Below, piece by piece: positions 52,695 through 62,160 of a stretch of 64,000 nucleotides of DNA (position 1 is the first letter of the stretch; every line of letters starts with the position of its first letter). The notes under the pieces are model-generated. The model did no database searches, was not told the origin of the DNA, and was given only the letters and a program-made list of their open reading frames with translations. A program made the translations under genes and the position numbers. Location: NCBI GenBank assembly GCA_035285725.1, contig JAYKJL010000101.1, positions 17,739-81,738 on the forward strand, in the 5' to 3' direction. Origin of the DNA: Rivularia sp035285725 (GTDB lineage Bacteria > Cyanobacteriota > Cyanobacteriia > Cyanobacteriales > Nostocaceae).

Positions 52695-53924
52695 ATGGTT
52701 TCTACCTTTCCAAATGCATCTGCCAATTTATCTAGTGTTAGACTTGATATTCGTTCGTTACATCCACAAATTATCGAATGGCGCAGGTTAATTCATCAAA
52801 AGCCGGAGTTGGCTTTTGCCGAGCAAATTACTAGCAAGTTTATTTCCCAAAAGTTAACAGAATGGGGAATAGAACATCAAACGGGTATTGCTCAAACGGG
52901 TATTGTTGCTACTATTAATGGGACTAAACCAAGCGAATCCGCTCAAAATCATCGAGTATTGGCAATTCGTGCGGATATGGATGCTTTACCAATCCAAGAA
53001 CTTAATGAGGTGTCTTACTGCTCACAACACCAGGGAATAATGCACGCTTGTGGACATGATGGACATACTGCGATCGCACTTGGAACAGCAAAATATTTAC
53101 AAGAGCATAGAAATAGTTTTCCTGGGACTATTAAAATTATCTTTCAACCAGCTGAAGAAGGACCAGGTGGTGCTAAACCGATGATTGAAGCTGGGGTATT
53201 AAAAAATCCCGATGTCGATGCAATTATTGGTCTCCATCTATGGAATAATCTACCTTTAGGTACAGTAGGTGTTCGTGCTGGTGCCTTGATGGCGGCAGTT
53301 GAATCATTTCACTGTACAATTTTGGGTAAAGGTGGACATGGTGCAATGCCTCACCAAACTGTTGATTCAGTAGTGGTTGCTGCCCAAATTGTCAATGCTT
53401 TACAAACTATTGTCGCTCGTAATATCAACCCCATTGATTCGGCTGTAGTGACGGTGGGAGAACTTCATGCCGGAACCAAAGGTAATGTCATCGCCGACAC
53501 TGCTAGAATGAGCGGTACAGTTAGGTATTTTAATCTTGATTTTAAAGGATTTATTCAGCAACGAGTCCAGGAAATAATTGCGGGAATTTGTCAGATTAAT
53601 GGTGCTAATTATGACTTACAATATTGGGAACTTTATCCACCGACAATTAACGATATCCACATAGCTGAATTAGTCCGAAGTGTTGCAGAACAAGTTGTAG
53701 AAACAGATATAGGGATAGTACCAGAATGTCAAACAATGGGTGGTGAGGATATGTCATTCTTTTTACAGGAAGTTCCCGGTTGTTACTTCTTTTTAGGTTC
53801 AGCAAATCCCCAAAAAGGTTTAGCTTATCCTCATCATCATCCCCGATTCAATTTTGATGAAACAGCATTAGCTATGGGAGTCGAAATTTTTGTCCGTTGT
53901 GTGGAAAAATATTTTAACAGTTAG
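52695..53924 (+). CDS. M20-family amidohydrolase (IAA-amino acid/N-acyl hydrolase type)
   Basis: 409 aa metallohydrolase, HipO/IAA-amidohydrolase group. Metal site residues appear in IRADMDALPI (Asp) and GIMHACGHDGHTAIAL (Cys/His), FQPAEEGPGGAKPM (Glu-Glu), then the dimerisation lid and MGGEDMSFFLQEVPGC with a late His in YPHHHPRF. It cleaves N-acyl amino acids or related amides; the substrate is unknown. A CCAAAAT heptamer repeat (52666-52692) sits right before the ATG. Confidence 0.93.
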   Translation: MVSTFPNASANLSSVRLDIRSLHPQIIEWRRLIHQKPELAFAEQITSKFISQKLTEWGIEHQTGIAQTGIVATINGTKPSESAQNHRVLAIRADMDALPIQELNEVSYCSQHQGIMHACGHDGHTAIALGTAKYLQEHRNSFPGTIKIIFQPAEEGPGGAKPMIEAGVLKNPDVDAIIGLHLWNNLPLGTVGVRAGALMAAVESFHCTILGKGGHGAMPHQTVDSVVVAAQIVNALQTIVARNINPIDSAVVTVGELHAGTKGNVIADTARMSGTVRYFNLDFKGFIQQRVQEIIAGICQINGANYDLQYWELYPPTINDIHIAELVRSVAEQVVETDIGIVPECQTMGGEDMSFFLQEVPGCYFFLGSANPQKGLAYPHHHPRFNFDETALAMGVEIFVRCVEKYFNS

Positions 53925-54490
53925 CAGTTAGGACTTATATGTCCGGATTATAGACTTTGTGGAAACCCCTAAATTTTATTATTTATGGGGAATCCTACTT
54001 AGGAATTACCTTCGCGTAGCATCTCCCGGAGGGAGATATTACGAATTACGATTTTAAATACGTAGCATTCTGATGAAAAATACTATACTGCTACGCAACA
54101 ATTATCTACTTAAAAACGGTAGTTATGGGGCTGTAAATCGAGAAAAGTTTTTGTTTAACATATTTATAATAGAAGTGTGCAGAGTCTACCGCTTAATCTT
54201 TAAAAAAAGAATAGTAAGTATTTTTATTTAGTAAAAACTACGGATAAGAGCTTTTAATTCCGGAAATTACTATGCCAATATTGGGAAAGAATTAACCCTT
54301 TTATCCCACATTCCGCACATCGAGTGTCACAATCGGTAATCACTTAACTTTTACCAGAATTTGAGATAAAAATTATGCTTAAATAATGTTTCATATCAGT
54401 TAAAACAAGGAGATTAAGTATATAAGCTAGCTTTGTTTTATTCTAAAAAAACAGTAAAAATACCTTTGTGACAGTTAGGGTGCGGAATGT
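53925..54490. other. Intergenic region downstream of M20 gene
   Basis: No gene. It contains the dispersed segment CGCGTAGCATCTCCCGGAGG (54014-54033), which resembles the one in front of bioD, and GCGGAATGTGGG-type sequence near 54482 that repeats TTCCGCACATCG near 54311 in inverted sense. Otherwise AT-rich. Confidence 0.45.
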
Positions 54491-54670
54491 GGGTTTTATT
54501 TCAATACAGTTCAGTTAAGAAAATTAATTAATATTGCGATCGAACAGACTGACTTTTCTGGAGAGGGTTTGGGGGAGAATCCCCCAATTCTTGGTTTTCC
54601 CACAAAATGAAATATAGATCGATTGATCAATCAAATGGCAACCTTAACTGAACCGTATTGGGTTTTATTT
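54491..54670. mobile_element. 158-bp MITE with 11-bp target-site duplication
   Basis: The exact direct repeats GGGTTTTATTT at 54491-54501 and 54660-54670 flank a 158-bp element (54502-54659). The element has 17-bp inverted ends, AATACAGTTCAGTTAAG (54503-54519) and CTTAACTGAACCGTATT (54643-54659), with one mismatch. It has no coding capacity and is therefore a non-autonomous element moved in trans. A duplication of 11 bp is in the range known for IS4-type transposases. It contains the G-rich segment GAGGGTTTGGGGGAGAA. Confidence 0.85.
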
Positions 54671-54813
54671 AAGGACAACATTGGATTTACAATAGTTGTT
54701 TAAAAATTGGTTTGCACATGATTAAAAAATAATTGTGACATTAAAACAGGTTTTAAAAAGCGGTTTTTTTCAGACCATTTAAAAAAAATATCATATTAAA
54801 ATCAGGAATAATT

Positions 54814-55074
54814 ATGCGCTCTAGACTTGAAGCTCCCAGAGCAAACATTAGTTTTTGGACTCCTACTAGAATTATCTTTAGTACTATAATCATGAGTTTA
54901 TTAATAGTGTGTGGTTATTGCACTATATACTCTGTAATGTCTTTATTTCTTAAGCCTGTCGGGGTATTTCCGACATCAATTCCTTGGATTGATAACGAAT
55001 CTGAATGCAAGCATACTAATAGAACATGGCAAGATGGTAAATGTTGGGATTATGAACATGATATGACTTTTTAA
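54814..55074 (+). CDS. Small membrane-anchored protein, 86 aa
   Basis: One transmembrane helix (about 18-42, TRIIFSTIIMSLLIVCGYCT) separates a basic N-terminus from a C-terminal outer tail of about 40 residues with Cys residues (ESECKHTNRTWQDGKCWDYE), which could form a disulfide. Unknown family. An AATCAGGAATAATT stretch precedes the ATG. The similar Cys-spacing ECKHTNRTW-DGKCW looks like a small secreted-type motif. Confidence 0.6.
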   Translation: MRSRLEAPRANISFWTPTRIIFSTIIMSLLIVCGYCTIYSVMSLFLKPVGVFPTSIPWIDNESECKHTNRTWQDGKCWDYEHDMTF

Positions 55075-55275
55075 TTTTTAATTTTGTCATATTAAAAATT
55101 GAGAAACTGACTATATCATAGTTTTGAGAAAGAGCAAGCAAAAAATGGTGGAAATTAATAGTAATTTAAGATATTAACTGGTAAACACAAATGGTGGCAA
55201 GCACCCTGGTAATTAAGCAAAAAATAATCTTTGAGCGTTACTCCCGATGGATAGTTTTGGTAAAACAGCTAGGAG

Positions 55276-56616
55276 TCAATATTCACCCATAGCCATTTTA
55301 TGTAACTGGGGCTGAAAATTTTTGGCTCCCTTGAGGATTGTTCCTTCAAGGTTGACATCATAACAGTCTGTGTAAGAAAGATTTGCAGCAGTTAAATTAG
55401 CACCACTAAAATTGGTTTCGTACAAAATGCATGACTGAAAATCGGTTCCCATCAAATTTGCTCCTGAAAGGTTTGCTTCTCTTAAGGAAGCTTTAGAAAA
55501 ATTAGCAAAATAAACTTCTGCTTGTTGAAGTTTAGCTGCATTCAGGTTTGCTTGTCGCAAATCAGCCCCACTTAGATTTGCTTGCTGTAAATTGGCTCCA
55601 ATTAAACCAGTTTCGTACATTTTAGCTTTATCAAGTTTAGCTGATTGCAGGTTAGCTAAAAACAATTTTGCTCCCGCTAAATTAGCAGCTTTGAGATTAG
55701 CTCCCATCAAATTAGCTTTATAAAGATTAGCCCCCATTAAATTAGCTGCACGTAAAGAAGCTCCACAAAGGTTAGCATCTCGGAGATTAGCACCATAGAG
55801 CAAACCTTTATTTATAATTGAACCGGCTAAATTAGCACCTTTTAAACTTGCTTGTTGCAAATTAACTTGATAAAGGTTCGATTGTGATATTGTCGCACCA
55901 TCGAGGTTTGCACGATACAAATCAGTTGCTTGTAAACAAGCTCCCGATAAATCGGAGTTACGTAAATCGGCTCGTTGTAGATTCGCATTACTCAAGTCAG
56001 CTCCCCTAATTTGAGCATTCCTTAAATTCAGTCTTTTATTCTCAGGATCTTGATTGGCATTTCGTCTACCAATCACAGTCAGTGCTGCTTGAATATCTGT
56101 AGGAATTGTTGTGACTTCAGTGCTTGCCTTAAATTTTGTAAACTTGGGAGTAACAGTATGTTCTCTGACAAAAGCTGTCAAAATTTCCATAATTGTCCAA
56201 TACTCTTGAGCCGATTCTTGAGCAACTCTTTCTAAAGTATAAATAGCTCCAGTACGAGTAGCAACACTATCGTGTCCCAATTGAGTAATTGCGTTCATAA
56301 AACGTTCTGCTAACAGCTTTTGTTGGTTAAGTTCTATATTTTGTTGATTTATTTGGTGATCTTTATAAGCTGCTAGCAAGGTTTTTTCCATAATTATGGT
56401 GCGTTTAGCTCCATAATAACCATTGATAATTATTGCCAATCCTAGAAAAAATCCGGTAGAAGTCATTAAAGCTTGACTTTTATATTCGATTTTTTCTTCA
56501 TTTGACAATCCTTCTATTTTTGAAATCGCTGTGAAAATAACAATTGGTGAAACCGAAAAAAATATTGTGATTCCGATTAACCAATTTGTTAGAGCGTCTG
56601 TCTTTTTAGCAGACAT
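55276..56616 (-). CDS. Membrane pentapeptide-repeat protein
   Basis: 446 aa from the ATG at 56616 (MSAKKTD); the ATG at 56634 adds six residues. Two transmembrane helices (about 12-35 and 49-70) are followed by a helical segment (QNIELNQQKLLAERFMNAIT) and an N-terminal-type domain ending near residue 190. From about 190 to 440 there are roughly fifty A-(D/N)-L-x-x pentapeptides, forming a right-handed quadrilateral beta-helix. The part before the repeats (RTGAIYTLERVAQESAQEYW) is shared with other cyanobacterial pentapeptide proteins. It is a membrane-bound scaffold or target-binding surface; the partner is unknown. Confidence 0.9.
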   Translation of the reverse strand: MSAKKTDALTNWLIGITIFFSVSPIVIFTAISKIEGLSNEEKIEYKSQALMTSTGFFLGLAIIINGYYGAKRTIIMEKTLLAAYKDHQINQQNIELNQQKLLAERFMNAITQLGHDSVATRTGAIYTLERVAQESAQEYWTIMEILTAFVREHTVTPKFTKFKASTEVTTIPTDIQAALTVIGRRNANQDPENKRLNLRNAQIRGADLSNANLQRADLRNSDLSGACLQATDLYRANLDGATISQSNLYQVNLQQASLKGANLAGSIINKGLLYGANLRDANLCGASLRAANLMGANLYKANLMGANLKAANLAGAKLFLANLQSAKLDKAKMYETGLIGANLQQANLSGADLRQANLNAAKLQQAEVYFANFSKASLREANLSGANLMGTDFQSCILYETNFSGANLTAANLSYTDCYDVNLEGTILKGAKNFQPQLHKMAMGEY

Positions 56617-56864
56617 AAAAACAGTATTCCTCACAACACAGAATTCTTACCGAAAGGAGTGGGATTAAAGAGTATATCATTTGCCCCAAAAATGCAATAT
56701 CTATCGAAAGTTGCAATCGCCATAGCTGTTGGACAGCTCGCAGATTGTCTCTAATATAATGCCCCAATCATATTCTCTGGCACGGTAAAATTACGTAGAT
56801 AACCTATGAGCGATTGTTCTATAAACATCGCTAATTAACAATTTTAGAAATATTTTATTTTCAA

Positions 56865-57569
56865 TCACAGAGCGTCACGAGTCGCTTTGTTACCGCAAAA
56901 CTCAGCTTCTCTTAAGTTAGCTCCATCCAAGTTTGTACCGTCGAGGTTCGCTCCCTGCAAATTAGCTAAAAACAAATTAGCATTACGCAAATCAGCATGG
57001 GTAAGATTTGCACCACAAAGATTTGCTGCATTTAATATAGCACCACATAAGTTAGCGTGAGTAAAATTTGCATGACAAAGATTTGCTGCACTTAAGACTG
57101 CACCATTTAAGTTAGCATTTTTTAAATTCGCGTCAATTAGGTTGGCTCGGTACAGAATTGATTGCTGTAAGTTAATTTTTTCTAAGTTGGCTCCCGGAAG
57201 ATTTGCACCTCTGATATCTACATAACTTAAGTCAATCTTATCTCTACACAAGTATTTATCAATATCCGGATTGGTTATGATTTTTAGAGCAATTTGAATA
57301 TCGCTGCTAATTTCGGTTATCGGATTGATTTCATCTTTATCAAATAATTTTAATGCCCGATTTTTTTGAATAAAATTACTGAGAATTTGGATAACATTTT
57401 GGCATTCTTTAGGATATTCTTCACCGATTTGTTTGAAATCTTTTATGGCGATTAATCTATCTTCTATTTGGGATTTATTTATATTTTTTGTGGCGATTTT
57501 TAAGCGTTTTTTGATACTTTCTTTATCTGATGCTCTCATTCTTAATATTGAGTAAGTATATAATCGCAA
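56865..57569 (-). CDS. Pentapeptide-repeat protein, soluble
   Basis: About 224-234 aa; MRASDKES at 57539 is an alternative start to 57569. The N-terminal 115 residues are helical and basic, with a segment DIQIALKIITNPDIDKYLC that resembles the sequence before the repeats in the neighbouring gene (VTTIPTDIQAALTVIGRRN). About 22 A-N-L-x-x repeats follow. No membrane helix. It is likely a divergent relative of the gene at 55276, in the same direction, arisen by duplication. Confidence 0.88.
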   Translation of the reverse strand: MRLYTYSILRMRASDKESIKKRLKIATKNINKSQIEDRLIAIKDFKQIGEEYPKECQNVIQILSNFIQKNRALKLFDKDEINPITEISSDIQIALKIITNPDIDKYLCRDKIDLSYVDIRGANLPGANLEKINLQQSILYRANLIDANLKNANLNGAVLSAANLCHANFTHANLCGAILNAANLCGANLTHADLRNANLFLANLQGANLDGTNLDGANLREAEFCGNKATRDAL

Positions 57570-57832
57570 AGTTTTCGTAGCAAGGTTTGCTTTTGATACA
57601 GTTTTATCGAATATTTTATAGAATACATTATTTATACTAAATTAGCTGTCACTTCGCTATCATAATTATTTAGCTATATGATGATAAAGACAAAATAGTT
57701 TCTCGCATTACATCGTATTTTAATTCGGTTTGATTCGATAACATAAAAAAACTGCACAAAGAAATCAAAATATAACTGCTAATTGCTAACTTCTAAATAT
57801 CAGCTTCTAATCCAAAATCTCAAATCAACAAA

Positions 57833-60097
57833 ATGCAGCAAAATATACAGCCCATAATAAAAGACCTGGTGTTAGTTGGTGGTGGACATTCTCATGTTAT
57901 TGCGCTGAAAATGTTTGCTATGAATGCTTTACCGGGAGTTCGGATGACTTTAATTACAGATTTTAGCGATACTCCTTATTCCGGAATGTTACCTGGACAT
58001 ATTGCTGGTTTTTATACTCATAATGAATGTCATATCGATTTACGGAAGTTAGCAAATTTTGCTCAAGCACAATTATATATAGATTCTGTAATTGATATTG
58101 ATTTACAGAAAAATCAAGTTATTTGTGCAAATCGTCCTCATGTCAGTTTTGATTTATTATCGATTGATATTGGTTCGACTCCGGCAACAATTTCTGTTCC
58201 GGGTGCTACAGAATATGCAATTCCTGCGAAACCTGTAGGGAAGTTGTTGGAGAATTGGTATCAGTTGGTTGAAGAAATTGAACAAAATCCCCAAAAGTCT
58301 GTGAATATCGGGATTGTTGGTGGTGGTGCTGGGGGTGTTGAATTAGCGCTGTCAATGTGGGGGAATTTAAGGCGATATCATCCTACTAATTTGCAAATTC
58401 ATTTATTTGGTCGCAAACGCAATTTATTGTCACATCATCATGCTTCTGTAGGAAGTTGGTTGAGGAGGGTTTTAATTCAACGTGATGTGAAATTGCATTT
58501 GGGTGAGACAGTATGTCAAGTTGCACCTCCGGAGGATATAGAAAGATTTAATGTTGTATGTGAATCGGGGTTAGAGGTAAAATGCAATTATGTATTTTGG
58601 GTAACTCAAGCTTCTGCACCGCAATGGTTAGCAGCAACGGGAATTACCACGGATGAACGTGGATTTATTTTAGTTAACGATAATTTACAGTCGGTATCTC
58701 ATCCCCAGGTGTTTGCTGCTGGAGATATTGCGACAATCAGAAATCATCCTCGTGCAAAAGCGGGGGTTTTTGCGGTACGTCAAGGCAAACCGTTATTTGA
58801 AAATTTACGGCGGAGTTTATTGGCAAAAGCTCTGAAAAAGTATATACCGCAGAAAAATTATTTAAGTTTAATCGGTACTGGGGATGGAATGGCGATCGCA
58901 ACTCGTGGATGGTTGACTTTACCACCCCACAAATTATTATGGCTTTGGAAGGATTACATTGATCGGAAGTTTATGAAACGGTTTAGTGATTTACCGGAAA
59001 TGAGCAATGATAGATTGACAATCCAAAATTCCTTAACGTACTTAACGTACAGACGTAGCATTGCTACGCCTCTACAATGCTCTGGATGTGGTTCTAAGGT
59101 TGGTGGTAATGTTTTAGAAAGGGTTTTACAGCGAATTCAAGAATCACAACCGATTCAGGAACAAGAAGATATTATTATTGGTTTAAGGTATCCGGATGAT
59201 GCTGCTGTGGTCAAAGTTCCTACGGGAAAGTTGATGGTGCAGACGATTGATTATTTTACTAGTTTAATTAATGACTCTTATATTTTTGGACAAATCGCTG
59301 TCAATCATTGTTTAAGCGATATTTTGGCAATGGGAGCAATTCCCACTAGTGCTTTAGCTTTAGCTACTATTCCCTATGGTACATCTTCCACAATTGAGGA
59401 AACTCTTTTTCAATTATTATCGGGTGCTGTAAAACAGTTAAATCAAGCTGGAGTATCTTTAATTGGTGGACATACTATTCAAGGAGAGTCATTAGCGTTT
59501 GGTTTATCCTGTAATGGTTTAGCGGAGGAAAATCAACTTTTACGTAAAAGCGGAATGCAAAAGGAACAAGTGTTGATTTTAACGAAAGCTGTGGGTACAG
59601 GAACTTTATTTGCTGCCCAAATGCGTCGGGAAGTCAAAGGAAGTTGGATTGATAATGCGATAAAATCAATGTTGTTATCAAATCAAGCTGCATCTCTATG
59701 TTTTTTAGAATATGGTGCAACTGCTTGTACTGATATCACGGGTTTTGGTTTAATTGGTCATTTATTAGAAATGGTCAAAGCTTCTCAAATTGGAGTTACC
59801 TTGAAGTTTGATGATATTCCGATTTTGGATGGTGCTAGGGAAACTGTAGAAAAAGGAATTTTTAGTTCCCTTTATCCAGAAAATCTCAAAGCTGCAAGTT
59901 ATATTCAGAATTTGGAAGAATGGGTATTTCATCCTAATTATCCTTTATTATATGACCCACAAACTTCCGGAGGTTTATTAGCTGCCGTTAGTCGTGAGCG
60001 AGCTGATGGTTGTTTGAGGAAGTTGAAGGAGTTGGGTTATGGGGAAGCTGTAATTATTGGTAAGGTTGGAGGGGAAGAGGGGATACGGTTGGTTTAA
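57833..60097 (+). CDS. selD: SelD fused to NADH-dehydrogenase-like flavoprotein
   Basis: 754 aa, two-domain fusion known in cyanobacteria. Residues 1-375 form an FAD pyridine-nucleotide oxidoreductase: LVLVGGGHSHVIALKMF and VNIGIVGGGAGGVELALSMW (two dinucleotide motifs) and VFAAGDIATI. Residues 415-754 are selenide, water dikinase (SelD, selenophosphate synthetase): active-site CSGCGSKVGG (Cys and Lys), RYPDDAAVV, HCLSDILAMGAIPTSALA (metal Asp) and GGHTI. It makes selenophosphate for selenouridine or selenoproteins. The linker between the domains (about 395-412) is encoded partly by a hairpin repeat (59051-59072), giving LTYLTYRRSIATPLQ. HIP1 occurs at 58893. Confidence 0.92.
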   Translation: MQQNIQPIIKDLVLVGGGHSHVIALKMFAMNALPGVRMTLITDFSDTPYSGMLPGHIAGFYTHNECHIDLRKLANFAQAQLYIDSVIDIDLQKNQVICANRPHVSFDLLSIDIGSTPATISVPGATEYAIPAKPVGKLLENWYQLVEEIEQNPQKSVNIGIVGGGAGGVELALSMWGNLRRYHPTNLQIHLFGRKRNLLSHHHASVGSWLRRVLIQRDVKLHLGETVCQVAPPEDIERFNVVCESGLEVKCNYVFWVTQASAPQWLAATGITTDERGFILVNDNLQSVSHPQVFAAGDIATIRNHPRAKAGVFAVRQGKPLFENLRRSLLAKALKKYIPQKNYLSLIGTGDGMAIATRGWLTLPPHKLLWLWKDYIDRKFMKRFSDLPEMSNDRLTIQNSLTYLTYRRSIATPLQCSGCGSKVGGNVLERVLQRIQESQPIQEQEDIIIGLRYPDDAAVVKVPTGKLMVQTIDYFTSLINDSYIFGQIAVNHCLSDILAMGAIPTSALALATIPYGTSSTIEETLFQLLSGAVKQLNQAGVSLIGGHTIQGESLAFGLSCNGLAEENQLLRKSGMQKEQVLILTKAVGTGTLFAAQMRREVKGSWIDNAIKSMLLSNQAASLCFLEYGATACTDITGFGLIGHLLEMVKASQIGVTLKFDDIPILDGARETVEKGIFSSLYPENLKAASYIQNLEEWVFHPNYPLLYDPQTSGGLLAAVSRERADGCLRKLKELGYGEAVIIGKVGGEEGIRLV
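59051..59072. repeat. AGACGTAGC hairpin repeat inside the selD fusion
   Basis: AGACGTAGC-ATT-GCTACGCCT: a degenerate copy of the hairpins at 24254 and 46453, here in the coding region between the two domains and translated as R-R-S-I-A-T-P. The frame is kept. The preceding TTAACGTACTTAACGTAC (59034-59050) is a direct repeat that may be part of the insertion. Confidence 0.75.
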
Positions 60098-60144
60098 GAT
60101 TAAACGCGGAGTTTCGCGGAGATAAACGCAAAGTTTCGCTGAGG

Positions 60145-60336
60145 TTAAGGGTTAATATCGGCTCCATTTTCTACAAGCAACCGTACCATATCAACATTTG
60201 CATCCAAACTACTTACAGCTACCATCAACGGTGTGCAATCGGAATCTTCATCTACACAATTAATATCAATCCCTTTTTTGATGAACCGTGTGACTTCGTT
60301 TATATCTCCCTTTCTTATATAGTCGTGAATTTTCAT
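60145..60336 (-). CDS. Short ankyrin-repeat protein, 63 aa
   Basis: Contains about one and a half ankyrin repeats: DINEVTRFIKKGIDINCVDE then CTPLMVAVSSL and NVDMVRLLVENGADIN. An ankyrin protein of this length would be unusually short, so it is probably a truncated gene: the frame ends in NP-stop right after GADIN, where another repeat would begin, next to degenerate CGCGGAG/CGCAAAG repeats (60102-60135). It could still be translated. Confidence 0.55.
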   Translation of the reverse strand: MKIHDYIRKGDINEVTRFIKKGIDINCVDEDSDCTPLMVAVSSLDANVDMVRLLVENGADINP

Positions 60337-60475
60337 AATTTTCTAGAGTTTATTTGTAGAGTTGATAAATAATAAATATCCACTAATACTAATTACTTAT
60401 TCTACATACGTCAATTTAGTAATTTGATAAATGAATTCATAAGGAAGCTGTAAAAGCCTGATTTTTCGTGGGGTT

Positions 60476-60539
60476 AGAAGTCGGGTTTTTATCTCTATTC
60501 TCTGTTTCTACAGACATTTATCCTAAAAACCCGACTTCT
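60476..60539. repeat. AGAAGTCGGG palindromic repeat, copy 3
   Basis: AGAAGTCGGGTTTTT (60476-60490) and AAAAACCCGACTTCT (60525-60539), with the same arms as the pair at 5605-5764 but an unrelated loop. Confidence 0.8.
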
Positions 60540-60633
60540 GTGATATTTGTCGAATTGACGTTCAATTCGCTCGATTTTGTGTTTTTTAAGATTTTGAATT
60601 TTTGGGATAGTGATTTTAAAGCTACTTATGAAT

Positions 60634-61284
60634 TTATAATTTCTCAGTTGTAAAATAAACCTCCGTTGCATCTCCCAAACTATCTTTTTGATTACTCCCC
60701 GCATTCACCAAAATATGAGCGGGATTAATTTTAGGTAAATAAGTAGGATGTTCCAGATAAATCTTATCGTTGATTAATATCCGATTACTTCCTGTTTGTT
60801 TCCAATTTTTGATCGAGTAAACTGTTGCATCACCATTCTTATAACACAGTCTAGCAAAAGCCAAACTCTTAGCGTTTTCAGGAACTTCAAGTAAATAAAA
60901 GTAATCGGGACTTAACCATTCTCGCAAACTGTTTCCATCTCCTCCCTTTCCAAGATATTTAATTGATGATTGCGGTACTTCTAACCATCTTTTCCCGTCT
61001 AACGCTTCTGGAAATATCACGACTGAAACTATAGGTTTATTTCTAAAAGAAACTTGTCTGTAAAACGTTCCTCCATCTACTTTTACTCCCGCTCCTCCAC
61101 GCTTGGTTACTCCGTTTTTATCGTATTTTTCTGCTTTTATTTGAATGAGTGGTTGCTTATTACGACAATATTCAGCCCTTTTCGTTTTTTTTAATTGATT
61201 ATCAAAGATAAATTTCACTAAAACTCCAGTTACCGCGATCATACTTGTTAATAATAGCCCTTTGTAAATTAATCTAAATTTCAT
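60634..61284 (-). CDS. Exported or membrane-anchored hypothetical protein, 216 aa
   Basis: An N-terminal hydrophobic segment (residues about 7-27, YKGLLLTSMIAVTGVLVKFI) is followed by a basic, beta-rich soluble part with several aromatic residues (GGTFYRQVSFRNKPIVSVVI; LPKINPAHILVNA). Two Cys only. No family is recognised. Likely periplasmic, anchored by its N-terminus. Confidence 0.65.
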   Translation of the reverse strand: MKFRLIYKGLLLTSMIAVTGVLVKFIFDNQLKKTKRAEYCRNKQPLIQIKAEKYDKNGVTKRGGAGVKVDGGTFYRQVSFRNKPIVSVVIFPEALDGKRWLEVPQSSIKYLGKGGDGNSLREWLSPDYFYLLEVPENAKSLAFARLCYKNGDATVYSIKNWKQTGSNRILINDKIYLEHPTYLPKINPAHILVNAGSNQKDSLGDATEVYFTTEKL

Positions 61285-62160
61285 TTATTGATACAGCTAT
61301 AGCATTCACTCATAGGTTATAGCCGATCGCGTAGTGCCAGCTCGTTGCTATCGCAATCTCAAACCATAATCATTTTTATCTTTTCAACAGAGAAAATTAT
61401 CAAAGCTTGAGTTCGGTTTAACTTTGATTCAAGAATATAGAATATTCCGTAATTAGTGCTGCAATTTTTACAATTATCAATAATATAAACAGCGCTTTTT
61501 CTCAATGAAAATACGGATTTATCGGGTTTAATGTCAAATAAAATACCTTTGTTTTTGCATCACTCCAACAAATTTATATCTAATTCCCAAATAAAACTCT
61601 GTCTTCGCTATTTTTACAAATCCAATTTAGATAATATCGAATTCCTCTCCGTTAAAATACGGTTGCATTATTTTATCTGTAATATGAAATACGTTTATCA
61701 CGGAGAAAAAGTTATGAATCTACATATGAACACGAAAAAAAATCAGTATTTTGCAATTAAAATTAACAAAAATTGGCTTTATTAAGAATGAGGTCATTAA
61801 TAATGCAAAAATTTTCATTTATTTAACCAAGTTAACTTGTTTATTAGACGTTATCTAAATCACTTTTTGTGTAAAATAAAAATTATATATAATCTGTTTG
61901 GACTTATTTTCTCTTTATTATCTTCTTGATATGAAAAAACAATTTGAATTAGTTAATTGATTTGCGGTTATATTTTGATAAAAATAGGGGTAGTAACTGT
62001 TTGCTAATTTCTGTCCATAACTAACTACTTATCGCGATCGCAAAGGGAAGCAGATTAACATGGTTGAGAATTGAGAATTGTGAATTGCGAACTAGTTAAC
62101 ATAAATCTTCCCCCATCAGATGTAAACTACTTTTACGCAGGTTGATTGAGGTAGTGGGTC
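61285..62160. other. Long intergenic region with structured repeat
   Basis: 876 bp between the exported protein (minus) and dctQ (plus). It holds the second copy of the dispersed non-coding segment (61641-61908). A short frame at 61531-61785 overlaps that repeat and is not counted as a gene. A HIP1 site lies near 62034. Confidence 0.6.
61641..61908 (+). ncRNA. Dispersed structured non-coding segment, copy 2 (candidate RNA)
   Basis: Related to 51416-51679. The stem is TCTCCGT (61646-61652) and ACGGAGA (61700-61706) with a 47-nt loop, against TCTCAGT/ACTGAGA in copy 1, so one pair changed on both sides. The shared 3' portion ends in TATATAATCTGTTTGGACTT, which contains a good -10-like TATAAT. 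It lies about 250 bp upstream of dctQ. Confidence 0.4.

Noticed and set aside
61531..61785. 84-codon frame upstream of dctQ
   Set aside because: It lies over the dispersed non-coding segment, and the homologous segment at 51416 has no matching frame.
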